A DNA stretch of 64,000 nucleotides, taken from assembly GCA_037952775.1 (NCBI GenBank), contig JBANAY010000001.1, positions 5,952,001 through 6,016,000 on the forward strand, in the 5' to 3' direction. This DNA comes from Clonostachys chloroleuca. Taxonomy: Eukaryota > Ascomycota > Sordariomycetes > Hypocreales > Bionectriaceae. Of this stretch, positions 34,840-45,995 are shown in pieces. The position numbers were made by a program, and so were the translations under genes. Numbering within the stretch: the stretch's first letter is position 1; each line of letters opens with the position of its first letter. Under the pieces are notes generated by a model that searched no databases, was not told the DNA's origin, and was given only the letters and a program-made list of their open reading frames with translations.

Positions 34840-35270
34840 ATTGATTTTCATACCATAACAAGCGCACAGCTTCCAGACTTTTGCAAAATGTGAGCATGGT
34901 CAAGCGTCAGACTCTATAAGCATCGTGCATCCATACAGGTGCTGCCACGCAGGCACATCTTTCATTGAATGATGATGGCGGGATTCATGGGCTGCAAGGC
35001 CTCTCTATAGTGCTACCAGCGGGTTCGGCTGCTATCAATCAGGGGGCTGTAGTGGTGCGTCCGAGATCGCTCCAGCGTGCTCCAGCGTGCTCCAGCGTGC
35101 TCCATAGCCGCTAGCTGCCACCAGCAGTGGTTATAAGAGCCCAGACGGTCTTCTCACGGCGCATCCGTTTCTCTCTGCCAGAATAACAGAATACCAGCGA
35201 TTTTCGTACAGTTTCGACTTACAAAATACCTACACTCTTCAACGGTTCATCGTCATCATCAATACTTATC
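34840..35270. other. intergenic, ALDH promoter
   Basis: Contains the 10-bp phased repeat at 35069-35104 and a TTATAAG core element at 35131-35137, about 135 bp before the ATG at 35271. Unlike the other cluster promoters it has no CCGCGG. Confidence 0.5.
35069..35104 (+). repeat. 10-bp phased repeat in ALDH promoter
   Basis: The unit GCTCCAGCGT occurs three times plus six bases, at exactly 10-bp spacing, so copies face the same side of the helix. It sits about 30-60 bp upstream of the TATA-like TTATAAG. Could be a multimeric activator site or replication slippage. Confidence 0.6.
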
Positions 35271-36843
35271 ATGCCAGCGGACATCATCCGAACGCTTTCC
35301 CCCTCCACCGGGGAGGTCATCTTCGAGCGCCCAGGCGCCTCCATCGAAGAGGCCCATGCAATGCTCAGCCGTTCATCAAATGCCTTTCGCTCATACCGCA
35401 AATCGTCTCTCGCTGAGCGCAAGACAATTGTCACCAAAGCTTTAGATTTTCTAGCAAATATCCGAGATGATCTGGCTCAGGAACTGACGACGCAGATGGG
35501 CAGACCTATCAAGTTTGCCGGCGCCGAAATCGACACCATGCGCAAACGTGCCAACTATCTCATGGACATTGCACCCGATGCACTGGCGAATATCCCTGGT
35601 GTCCCTGAAACTGGATTCAAAAGATGGGTCAGCAGAGAGCCTGTCGGGCCAGTCCTCATCGTTTCCGCATGGAATGTAAGTGCTGAGATTCATTCTATCC
35701 CCAAGGTTATGCTAACAAGCGTACCAGTTTCCATGGCTCATCACAATCAACACCCTGGTGCCGGCCCTTCTGGCTGGTGATTCTGTCATTCTGAAGCCTT
35801 CACCTCAGACACCCCTCGTAGCGGAGCGGTTCAAGGAAGCTTTCGACGCTGCTGGTCTGCCCACGGATGTTCTGCAGATTCTTCACACGGCGAGCCTTCC
35901 AAAGCTCGAGGAGATTGCCCAGTCCAGTGTCATCAAGCAAATCTGCTTCACGGGTTCTACGGCTGGCGGTTTGGCAATCAGACGCGCCACCGCTAGGAGG
36001 ATTGTGCCTGTCAATTTAGAGCTGGGCGGAAAGGATCCGGCCTATGTCAGAGCTGACTCCGACCTCAAATGGACTGCAGCGAACATTGTCGATGGTGCCA
36101 TTTTTAATTCTGGCCAGAGCTGCTGTGCCGTCGAGCGTGTATATGTTCATGCTGATGTTCATGATGCGTTCGTGCGGGAGCTTCAGGATGAGCTTCAAGG
36201 GTACGTTCAATAATTCTTCGTGTTTTACTATCGATTATTGCTCACAATCTTCATAGCTACAATCTGGGCGATCCGAACCAGCAATCTACATCTATCGGAC
36301 CCGTCATATCCTCGGCTGCGGTCAAGGCCATCGAGGAACAAGTCCGAGATGCCATCTCCAAGGGCGCCGTGGATGCCACTCCTGAGAACCCCAGCTTTGC
36401 TTCACTCCCGACCACTGGCAGCTACGTTGCACCTCGACTACTAACTAACGTGACGCACGACATGGCCGTCGCTAAGACGGAGACATTCGGGCCCCTTATC
36501 CCCGTGATCAAAGTCAAAGATGATGCCGAGGCGGTTGCGCTCATGAACGATAGCGAATACGGTCTTACCGCCAGCATCTGGACCCAAGATCTGGAACGCG
36601 CCTCGGAGCTAATCTCTGAGGTAGAGGCTGGCACCGTTTTCGTCAACCGATGCGACTGTCCAAATCCAGTAAGTTCGGATCAATACCCCTCCTCCCCTTG
36701 AGTTCTCCATCGTTTCTAACCGCGCGAAGGACTTATCATGGATCGGGTGGAAGAACTCTGGATTGGGAAGTACCTTGGGGCCGCGCGGGTTTGATGCATT
36801 CGTCACACTAAAGAGCCATCATATTAGAGATAAGCAGGCTTAG
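35271..36843 (+). CDS. NAD(P)-dependent aldehyde dehydrogenase
   Basis: Four exons (35271-35675, 35728-36200, 36257-36668, 36730-36843) give 467 residues, all phases consistent. The ALDH landmarks are in order: PVGPVLIVSAWNFPW (formed across intron 1), the Rossmann segment FTGSTAGG, NLELGGKDP with general-base Glu233, NSGQSCCA with catalytic Cys267, ETFGPLIPV, and the C-terminal WKNSGLGSTLGPRG. At 467 residues it belongs with the shorter succinate-semialdehyde / gamma-aminobutyraldehyde-like members. It oxidises an aldehyde to the acid with NAD(P)+. By context, the likely substrate is a gamma-glutamyl aminoaldehyde formed by the neighbouring SDR. An intron cuts between Pro and Asp near the C-terminus; the acceptor GCGAAG at 36729 is the only one keeping frame. 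Confidence 0.9.
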
Positions 36844-36913
36844 AACCGTTAGATAACATGGAATCTCCTTAACCGCCCGCAAATATGGAGTAATGTGTGT
36901 TCTCTTAGCGTAG

Positions 36914-36919
36914 CCGCGG
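36914..36919. promoter_or_regulatory. CCGCGG site, SDR promoter (distal)
   Basis: CCGCGGG context, 488 bp before the SDR ATG. Part of the CCGCGG set concentrated in this cluster. Confidence 0.35.
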
Positions 36920-37117
36920 GTGGGCCAACGATCCTCGCCGTAGACAAGCATTAGCAACACCAGTATCCACGAAATAATAACGGTTGCGTATCAAAGAAAG
37001 CCACATGATAAGGCTCTAGTTCCAATAATAGGTTCCATGTAGAATGTATTCTCCGCGAGGCGCGCCGCGAACCACAGAGCTGAGCACTCAGCAGTATCAC
37101 GAGGTGCATATCCCTTG

Positions 37118-37123
37118 CCGCGG
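37118..37123. promoter_or_regulatory. CCGCGG site, SDR promoter (proximal)
   Basis: GCCGCGGTGTG context, 284 bp before the SDR ATG. The core GCCGCGGTG recurs at 43470 in the ligase promoter. Confidence 0.4.
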
Positions 37124-37406
37124 TGTGGGTAGCACTGCTCCTCCATCCCCACGCAGGCGCCTGGTCTCGTGGGGTAATGTTGCTTACTGGATCGAAGAGA
37201 TTCATCAGCTCGCATGATGAAGATAAAGCGACAGATCTCAAGGTTAAATATGGTTCATGCTCATGTCTAAACCACAAATTACGCCAACAATATACAGTAC
37301 TAAGACAACACGCCAACACCTTATTCATACATATTCACAGACCGTCAAATATCCCCTTTCTCGACTACCTAGGCTATTAACAGAGCTCAACACCTTCGTT
37401 GTAATC

Positions 37407-38375
37407 ATGCCCGGGAGACTCGCTGGTAAAAATGCCATCATCACAGGTGCTGCTGGGTGAGTGGCAACCAACTGGATCTGCTTATTTCCCCAACCATATC
37501 TCAGAGAAATATGATGTTAATTTCAGATCAGAGGGATTGGCCTTGAGACAGCCATTTTGATGAGCCAAGAGGGCGCATCGGTCCTCCTGACCGACGTGGC
37601 CGCACCAGCCCTAGAGCGTGCGCTCGCCAAAGTAAAGGAAGTTGTTCCTTCGAGAGGGGGCAAACTCGAGACAAGAGTTGTCGATGTATCCAAGGAAGCC
37701 GATATCGAAGCTGCAGTCAACCTCCTCGACTCCTGGGGCGGCGTCGACGTCATGTTCAATAACGCAGGCATCATGCACGCCAAGGACGGAGACACCGAAG
37801 AGTGCCCAGAGAGCATCTGGGACTTGACACAGAACATCAACGTCAAGGGAGTGTTGTTCGGATGCAAACACGCTGTGAGAAGTCTTCGTAAGCACAAGAA
37901 GACCAAGGGAAGCATCATCAATACGGCCAGTGTGGTAGCTCTTGTGGGTGCTGCCACTCCCCAACTTGCGTATACGGCAAGCAAGGGTGCGGTGCTCGCT
38001 CTAACCCGAGAGTTGGCCATCGTCCACGCCCGCGAGGGCTACCGCTTCAACTCTCTCTGTCCCGCTCCTCTCAAGTAAGATATTTCTTTCTCGATCGCAC
38101 TACCGGAAGCATTATATATCTGACCTTAAAATAGCACACCGCTACTACAGGACTGGCTCGGCGATGACAAGGAAAAGAGATTCCGAAGGGAGGTGCATTT
38201 CCCCACCGGTCGGTTCGGCGAAGCCATTGAGCAGGCAAGGGCAGTCGTTTTCCTCGCTAGCGACGAGAGTAGCTTCGTCAATGCTGCAGATTTCGTGGTT
38301 GATGGAGGATTGACCAAGGCATATGTCACTCCTGAAGGGCCAGCTACCGAAGCCCCAAAGAATCTTGGAAGCTAA
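37407..38375 (+). CDS. short-chain dehydrogenase/reductase
   Basis: Three exons (37407-37456, 37532-38074, 38135-38375) give 277 residues of classical SDR type. The cofactor loop TGAAGGIGLETA forms across the first intron. LLTDVA, with an acidic residue after the second strand, suggests NAD(H) preference. NNAGIM, NTASVVALVG (catalytic Ser) and YTASK (Tyr/Lys) complete the active site, and the C-terminus keeps FVNAADFVVDGG. It oxidises an alcohol or reduces a carbonyl. In this gene group it sits where bacterial Puu clusters have an amine oxidase, so I infer it oxidises the hydroxyl of a gamma-glutamylated amino alcohol, feeding the ALDH. The exon 2 acceptor at 37531 was selected because it alone yields the GGIG loop. 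Confidence 0.9.
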
Positions 38376-38440
38376 GTTCAGGTAGCCTTATAATGAATAT
38401 CACCCCCTGGTGAGCCCGAACTGAAATAGTGAAATGATTT

Positions 38441-40341
38441 TCACGCAAATGAGATCCATATCTGCTTCTCTTCCATCATCTTGGACAAGTTCCAGGGGCT
38501 GATATCCTCCAGCGGCCGGGTCCACACATGTTCCAACAAAACAAGTGTTTCTCTCATATTACCAAGGCTCATAGTACCAAGCATCGTTTGAAGTCTGTTT
38601 CGTACAATATCTCGCTGGGCCTCTTCAGATATACAGCATCCAATGATAGCCAGCGGCCAGCAAAGGCTAGTGTTGACTCTGGCAGATGCGGGAAATTGAC
38701 CAAGTAAGGCCAGAGCCTCTACGACAGCCTCTTTCATCAGATTGTGATGCATTTTGTTGCCCTCATAAACTGTGTGAGGACCAGCCAGGATGCTCCAGAG
38801 ATATAGCAGCACAGCTTGCTTGAACACGAGTCCAGCCAAAGCTGTCTCTGGGTGAACTGTTGGTACGGATTGGAAGGCAAGAACCCGAGCTTGCAGCAGC
38901 GCAAACTGTGTGATGTCGTCTGGCGACGGGGGCCTGGTCGAGCCTTGGCTGGATTCCTTCATGCACTCTCCAAGTGCAAATATTTGCGGAATCACCAGTA
39001 ATAGTTCGAGCCAACAGCCACAAAGCTGGCCTACATACTTTCCCTCCACCATTTTGTTGGCCATGGCCTCAATTTCTGGTTCCATGGGAGAGTTGAGTCG
39101 AATTTGAGGAGCCATGCCGATAATGCTGAGCGCCGACATATGGCTGTAGTACTCCACCAGAAAATTTTGCAGGTCCAGAGACATTCCCGCGCAACGTTGG
39201 GGCAGAACCTTCTTCAACAGGCTCTTAGCCGCAATAATATGATTAAAAGTTGATCCATGGATGTCTCCGCTAGCAACCTAGATGTTTCGAAATCAGTAGC
39301 CGGACCAGCTTGGGAAAACAACAGAGAAGTCTCAACATTAATGCTTACCTCGGTCAATGACAGAATGAGGCTACCAACAGCCAGTGGCAGGATACCATCA
39401 TGTTTTCCTGACAAGTAAACACCGACAAGAGCTCTGAAAAGTCGCAGGGAATCAGTGTAGTGGCGCTCTGCCAGTTCGTTGCTGGGCTGCCGGTCTTGGG
39501 ACACTTGTCGATGGACGGCACTTTGGGCGAGAATAAGTCTTAGTACCAGGTTGTTCTGGAAAGCGAGGGGTACAAGCTGGACAACGAATGGGTTAACGTC
39601 TGTTGAACCGTTCCCCATGCTATTCGCTGTCTTTTGCAGATAGAAACTCAGAAGCTCGGAGGAGTCGGGATCTATGTGTGGCAATACGCTAAGGCTGGCT
39701 GGTATGTTTTCCGTTGGAGAAGGAGGCATTGGCTCCATCAAAGCATCCCATAAATTAGGACTTGCAATCATACAAGTTTCAGTTGAGATATATGGGTCGA
39801 AGTTGTCCACCTGCGTAATGTCACGCTCGTCACCAGGCTCATCAAGCGCATTTTGCGGGGCCCCGGCATCTTCAATCGGTAGAAAGGATACAGACTCTGA
39901 GGTTGAGGACTTCGAGCCATCCGAGAAGGACCCGTGGTGAGTCTCAGTTTCGATCAAAGGACTCAGGATCGTTTCTGGTGACAATGCATCTAGGTACCCT
40001 CTGGTTACATCAGTCTCTTGCAGAGCGTACTCTGATGAATCGACATTTATAGTGGATCCGCTGGCCTCGGTGACTGGTAAAAAATCGCCCTTTGAACGCG
40101 GTGCCAGAGCTTTATGCCCTGCTGACGAATTGGCAACAGAAACGATGTCTGCGTCAATTCCCTCGGAGCTTCCCTGGCCTGGTTTTCTCATCCGCTCGGC
40201 CGGCCATTTGCATTCGAGCTTGTTGCGAGTGCAGCCTTTGCAAACTGGTTTCCTCTCATCACACTTCTTCTTGCGCCGACGGCAGGTGAAACAACCTCTT
40301 CTGCTGCGAGTGGGAGGCACGTAGGACGCGTTTTCTGACAT
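38441..40341 (-). CDS. Zn2Cys6 transcription factor, likely cluster regulator
   Basis: Two exons (40341-39349, 39277-38441) give 609 residues. The zinc cluster is complete, cysteines at 17, 20, 27, 34, 37 and 44 (CFTCRRRKKKC spacing), preceded by a short Arg-rich stretch. A long acidic/Ser-rich middle (ETDVTRG, ETETHHGSFSDG) may activate transcription. The C-terminal half is the helical fungal regulator region (LPLAVGSLILSLTE, DLQNFLVEYYSHMSAL), as in Fungal_trans_2 proteins. It lies inside the catabolic cluster, with its 3' end close to the SDR and its promoter shared with the divergent permease. It is therefore the natural candidate for a pathway-specific activator, perhaps through the CCGCGG sites. 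Regulation of its neighbours is inference. Confidence 0.88.
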
Positions 40342-41428
40342 TGTGGCGATGCGCTAGAGGGGTATTGAGGGTCAATCGAGCCAGCTTGTATGGCACAAAG
40401 TACGGGACCCGCTGAATTTTTATCTAACAGTACGACAAGACTGTCTCTCTTAGAGACTTCACGCAGGTTTGAATCGGTGGTGATGTGAACGAATGGGAGG
40501 GGAGAAGTCTCAACAGCTCCGGTCCCCGGATTTCTTATCTTATCGGCCGATGACATGGCTGACTTGACCTACCCTATAGCACTCGGCACTATGATATCAA
40601 GCCTTCAGAACGATGCTCGTAAATGAATAAAATACAATATACAAAGCAGTATAAATGATACAATTAAGCTTGATTCATTGTCACTCTTTTAAATTGAACA
40701 ATGATATTGATGTGCATCTACCAAATGGCTTCACTGATCATATCTTCTGGTTGGGGTCACGTAGAACCATCGTCAAATCAAATATCTTAATCCTTTTCCT
40801 ATAAAAATAACCCATGCAACAGATAGAAAGCGTTCTAGAACCAATAGAATTATGGACATATTCTGACTTATCTCTACTATCTCTACGCCACGTATCTATA
40901 TCTATTATGAAGCCACTTTGTATCTGGATCTACTCATCAGCCTCGATTCCTCGGACGCAAATTTGAAAGATTCGTCCCCGCTTTTGATTAGCCAAGGGCA
41001 CCATCGTGCCGACAAAACCATCAACCAATGAAAGGTCTTACCGCGCTGCGAGCCGCGGTACGGAGGTACATGCTGACTCGTATCGGAACCGGCAGCGGAA
41101 CTTTCCACCGAACAGACGGTTCGATTGAGCTGAATATAGTGGATTCTTGACGTAGTCTGTCTCATGCCTTCTTGGATCTAGAATTTGGTGAATTCTCGTA
41201 CGTAAAAGTTTGCTTCCCCACGGGGAAGATATCGTCGTATGATTCATATCTTCTCTGGTTATCTGTCTTCAACTGATTGAGCCTGCCTGAGTGTCATATA
41301 GCCTTGCCAATTCCTGCTTATAACGTTGTCTCACTGTGTTGCCTTACTGACCTCTCAAATCACCGACACCAATACTTTCCTTAACAAGCTTTCTTCTATC
41401 ACCATTTTCCATATCCAACCGTTTGCAC
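40342..41428. other. divergent promoter between regulator and permease
   Basis: About 1.1 kb shared by the minus-strand regulator and plus-strand permease. An AT-rich middle (40600-40920) is followed by a GC-richer stretch with CCGCGG at 41053. No gene recognised. Confidence 0.5.
41053..41058. promoter_or_regulatory. CCGCGG site, regulator-permease promoter
   Basis: GCCGCGGTACGG context, 371 bp before the permease ATG and about 710 bp from the regulator start. Another CGG triplet follows at short spacing. Confidence 0.4.
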
Positions 41429-43124
41429 ATGAGGAGTGAGAGGTTTTCTGCCAACTCTTCTCCTACCATGGCGCCCCGAAATGCCCACCAAGCCATGGAG
41501 CAGGTGGCATACAAACACGAGCTTCCACAACATCTCAGCATGATGAGCATCCTGGGAATGTCATTTGCCATCATGGCCGTCCCCTTCGGTCTATCCACGA
41601 CTATGTACATCACGCTCACAACCGGCCAGTCTGTCAGCGTTCTCTGGGGATGGGTCATTGTGTCAATCATATCGCTATGCATCGCCGCTTCTCTTGCGGA
41701 AATATGCGCCGTGTATCCTACAGCTGGTGGAACCTATCATTGGTCGTTTCTTCTCTGCACACCTAAATATGCGCCGGCCGTGAGTTTCATCGATGGGTGG
41801 CTGGGTTTGGTCGGTAACTGGACGGTCTGGTACGAAATACCCCTTTTCGGCCAACTTTGAATTAGTCTAACGGTGATTACCCAGCTTATCCATCACGTTC
41901 GCGGGCGCCCAGTTGGTCCTCAGCGCCATCTCGATCTTCAACGAGGACTTTGTTCCAAACCAGTGGCAAACCGTTCTTTGCTTCTGGGCAGTGATGCTGG
42001 TTTCTGCGGTTGTCAACATTTTCGGATCTCGCTACCTCGATTTGATCAACAAAATCTGTATATACTGGACGGCTCTGAGTGTTGTTATCTTGATGGTGAC
42101 TCTCTTAGCAACCGCCGACGAGAAGCGTTCTGCCAGTTTTGTATTTACACATTACGATGCATCTGCCAGCGGCTGGCCCTCTGGATGGGCCTTTTTTGTT
42201 GGATTACTTCAGCGTAAGTGTATCAATGAACGGGCCAGATTGACTTGATATCGCTATTCTAACTAGTCATCTATAGCCGCGTATACTTTGACCGGGTACG
42301 GAATGGTGCCATCGATGTGCGACGAAGTTCAAAATCCCGAGCGTGAAGTCCCCAAAGCCATCGTTCTCTCTGTGTTTGCTGCGGGTATTACAGGTCTCCT
42401 CTATCTCGTGCCGCTGCTATTTGTCATGCCGGATATCGAGATGCTGCTGAACGTCGCGAACGGGCAGCCTATCGGCCTTTTGTTCACAACTGTCACTCGC
42501 TCTAAAGCCGGAGGTTTCTGTCTCCTTTTCCTCATCTTGGGAATCCTCCTTTTCGCTGGCATTGGGTCATTGACGGCCGCTTCACGCTGTACCTACGCTT
42601 TTGCTCGCGACGGTGCCATCCCGGGGTCTCAAATATGGAGCCGAGTTCATAAGAAACTCGAGGTTCCCCTGAACTCTATTCTTCTTTCATCAGCCGTCAT
42701 TTGCTTGCTCGGGTGCATCTATTTTGGCAGCCTGTCTGCTTTCAATAGCTTTACAGGTGTTGCCACCATTTGCCTGTCTACCTCCTACTGCGTTCCAATT
42801 ATAGTGAGCATGGCAAGGGGAAGGGCAGCGGTCAAGGATTCACTGTTTCCTCTAAAAGGGGCCGGTTATCTTATCAATGGAATTTCGGCAGTCTGGATCT
42901 TCTTTGCAGTGGTCATTTTCAGCATGCCGGTGTCGTTGCCCGTTGATGCCGAAACCATGAACTATGCCTCGGTGGTCTTTGCAGGTTTTGCCGCCATCAG
43001 TGCCGTTTGGTATGCGTTTCATGGGCGGAAAAACTTCAAAGGGCCTTCTTTCGGCGACGAGGCGTCGGATGGGGTGACCCCGGATATGGGTACTGAGATC
43101 AGCGGGAAGAAGGACAGTATCTAG
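41429..43124 (+). CDS. APC family amino-acid/choline-type permease
   Basis: Three exons (41429-41829, 41885-42213, 42277-43124) give 525 residues with about twelve membrane helices. Family marks are ILGMSFAIMAVPFGLSTT in helix 1, ICAVYPTAGGTYHW, GNWTVCLSITFAGAQL (built across the first intron, GTACGA donor) and the loop GYGMVPSMCDEVQNPEREVPKAI. These place it in the fungal amino acid-choline transporter branch (GABA/choline/polyamine permeases such as Hnm1, Bio5, Uga4). It would sit in the plasma membrane and import a small amine or amino acid. Divergent from the Zn2Cys6 gene and next to the ligase gene, it fits the uptake step of the cluster. A second ATG at 41468 (CTACCATGG) has a stronger context and would shorten the N-terminus by 13 residues. 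Confidence 0.9.
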
Positions 43125-43379
43125 GAATGGGAATTCATGGAACTGATAGCTACGCAACCTTGTGGTATTCCGAAGAGACATTCAGGGATTTATTACACTG
43201 TATCCATTACTCGTTATAGAAAATCAAGAGTTTCATTAATTGTTATCGTCGCTCCGATATTGTCGACTTCTCGTGGTTGCAATAGCTACAGAGGTACTTG
43301 ACATACCATTCGTTACTGCAGCTGAGGTGAACCAACTTGCTCTGTGAGAGACCCATCGCACCCAGTACAGGCCCCCCGC

Positions 43380-43385
43380 CCGCGG
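43380..43385. promoter_or_regulatory. CCGCGG site, ligase promoter (distal)
   Basis: CCCGCGGTAATG context, 462 bp before the GS-like ATG. Confidence 0.4.
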
Positions 43386-43469
43386 TAATGAGGGCGGCCA
43401 AAAGATCCCTTGATTAAACCTGTCCACATGGTCATGCAGCGCGGCTACGCTAAAAGGGGTGTGGAGAAG

Positions 43470-43475
43470 CCGCGG
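43470..43475. promoter_or_regulatory. CCGCGG site, ligase promoter (proximal)
   Basis: GCCGCGGTGCG context, 372 bp before the GS-like ATG; shares GCCGCGGTG with the SDR promoter site at 37118. Confidence 0.4.
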
Positions 43476-43841
43476 TGCGCGTCGTCTAGATACGATGAGA
43501 TAGCTCTTGGCTAGATCCGCTCCTGAACTAGGACTGGATTGGAAACCAGTCACGACGCGGTTACACGGAAACTCAAAGTAATCTCATGCCACTATCTATC
43601 CCAAGGTGTCGTTATGGAGCAGCTTGTCTCGTCTCAAGGATTACCGCGCGGGCTACAGCCAGATACCACGGTGTTCAAAAATTGGGGTAAAGTGGACTAT
43701 TAGATAATTCCCGTATGTCTTACTGCAAATGGGGTTTTTAAATTCAAATAATTCTCCTTTTATGAAGTCGATGCCAAGTCATCTTTGGCCGTTTCACAGT
43801 TACAGCCCTTACTTTCAGAAATTTACCTTAAGTTAGACATC

Positions 43842-45430
43842 ATGACAGTTCTTACCACGGAGACCGTTGGGGAGCTCCTCAAAGATGATATCAAGGTCAA
43901 GGTGGCTGGTGTGGATGCCGATGGTGTGCTCCGTGGCAAGATCATGGCTAAGGAGAAATTTGTTTCCACCGTAAAGTCTGGATTTGGCTTCAGCTCGGCC
44001 ATCTTTGGATGGGACATGCATGATGAGCTCTACGCAACAGAGGACAACACAGAGGCGGAAGGTTACTCCGACTTGACTGCTGTGGCAGATTTGGCCTCAT
44101 TCAGAAGGCTGCCCTGGGAGGACAACATTCCATTTTTCATGTTGACTTTCAGGGTTGATGAGAAACCAGCGGCTGGCTGCCCTCGTGGTCTTATAGAAGG
44201 GGTCAAACAGAAGCTGGGGCAAGACGGCTATCATCCCCTAGCAGGCGGTAGGCATTTCAAAGACCCGACTGTAGGATTGATGCTAATCTTCGTGATTCTA
44301 GTTGAATTGGAGTTTGTTAATTTCCAAACACCGAGCGAGGACGGTTATGGTAACCCAGGAGCTCGGCCCGATCTCGCAGCATTCATATCCAAGAGTGGTC
44401 CACAGGCTGTTCGCCCAATTACTCAAGGCATGTTTGGATACAGTATGACCAGACCTGTTGCATCTAAGAGATACTTCCACGACATTTTTGATACAAGCGC
44501 CAAAGTCCGTTGCAATTTGGAAGTATGGCACACAGAAAGTGGTCCTGGTGTGTTTGAAGCAGTAAGTGATCCAAACCGACTTGAGCCTCTCCCACCCTCC
44601 TAACATTTGTTTTAGGCCCTCGGTGTACAAGATGCAGCAGAAATGGCAGATAGAGTCAGTTTATTTAAGTAAGCTATCGTTTATCCCTCTCTAGTGTCTC
44701 CAATACTAATCTTTGCAGACTACTAACAAGATCTTTGGGAGTGGACCACAATATTACGCCATGCTTCATGGCGAAACCACTTCAAGGGCTTCCCGGTAGC
44801 TCTGGCCATATTCACGTTTCTTTAGTCGACAGCAATGGTAAAAACTTGTTCGCCAGAGACTCACCGAACCCCAACCCACAGTGGAAAGATTTGGAGCACT
44901 TTTCCGACTTGGGCTGCCACTTCCTGGCTGGTATCATCGATGCACTCCCAGATATTATGCCCTTATTTGCCCCAACGGTAAACTCATATAAGCGCTATGT
45001 CGAAAATTTCTGGGCCCCAGTATTTGTCACCTGGGGATTCGAGGACCGCATCGCCTCTCTGCGTTTGATCGGCCCCCCTTCTTGCAAGGCATCAGCAACA
45101 CGAATCGAGGTGCGTATTCCGGGCGCTGATTTACATCCTCACTATGCCCTGAGTGTCATTTTCAGTGCCGGCCTTCGGGGAATACAGAAGAAGCTCGACA
45201 TCAAGGTGCCCCCACAATCCGCAAGAAAGAAGACAGATGGTAAGCCCTTGAGGCTCGCGGATACTCTCCAGCAAGCCTTGGATCGCTTCTCGGCACCTGG
45301 AAGCGTCGCGAGAGAACTTCTAGGTGATGAATTTGTTGACTTTTTCACAATTTCCAGGCGCCATGAGCTTAAGCTCTGGAGGGAAGCTGTTACTGATTGG
45401 GAATTTACTCGATATATTGAGCTTGTATGA
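43842..45430 (+). CDS. glutamine-synthetase-like gamma-glutamyl-amine ligase
   Basis: Four exons (43842-44247, 44302-44561, 44616-44668, 44719-45430) give 476 residues; the third exon is only 53 bases. The glutamine synthetase fold is clear: N-terminal GVDADGVLRGK, metal/glutamate-site VELEFVNF (formed across intron 1), SSGHIHVSL (ATP-site HxH region), SYKRYVENFWAP and ASATRIEVRIPGADLHP. It lacks features of true fungal GlnA (about 360 residues, eukaryotic GSII). Instead it resembles the long bacterial-type GS relatives PuuA, IpuC and GlnA3/GlnA4, which ligate glutamate to putrescine, isopropylamine, polyamines or ethanolamine using ATP. I infer gamma-glutamylation of an imported amine as the first step of the local pathway. 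The start is the ATG at 43842 (CATCATGAC); no upstream ATG is in frame. Confidence 0.88.
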
Positions 45431-45995
45431 ACAATAACCTAGAAAACATAACGATTGAACTGTGTAATTTAAATTACTGTTGCAATTTCAAAAAGAGCCA
45501 AGATAATTGAAAACAAGAGACCGTTATCGAATGATGACTATATTTTGGTCATGTCGGTCGCGCTTGAACGATTGTAGTCTTTTCGTCATTGCAATCGTTC
45601 GATCTAAGAATAACTGATGACGGCATGTAACAATTTACGTCCACCAAGAAAGAAGTTGTTATCTGTTCTTGAATTCGTGGAATCTCTATTAATTAGTCAA
45701 GAAGAGTTCTCATAGTCAAAAGAACCGTCAGTTCTGAACTGGGGTAGCCGGTACATGGCAATATACAAGACTGGAAAAGACGAGTCAGTCATACCTACTA
45801 GAAACTGAGAACACAACGGTCGTTCCCTGAAAGTGCCTCAAGATACCATCGCGAGGATATTTAAAGAGGCTGTGTGTGATTTTCATTATGATCTTTCAAT
45901 TGCTCATCTACATGTGACAGCCAAAGTTGAGTCCCTGAGAAATCCACCGCCGTTAATTACATACGCAAAAGTCAGCATCCTTGCACCTTCAACTT
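45431..45995. other. intergenic
   Basis: AT-rich 3' flank of the ligase gene and of the converging kinase-like gene. No gene recognised; a short frame at 45833-46021 is not supported. Confidence 0.4.

Larger units (their letters stand above)
36844..37406. other. intergenic, SDR promoter
   Basis: Spacer between ALDH and SDR, both on the plus strand. Carries two CCGCGG sites (36914, 37118). No gene recognised. Confidence 0.5.
43125..43841. other. intergenic, ligase promoter
   Basis: Spacer between permease and GS-like gene. Two CCGCGG sites (43380, 43470) and a related CCGCGCGG at about 43644 occur in 270 bp. Confidence 0.5.
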
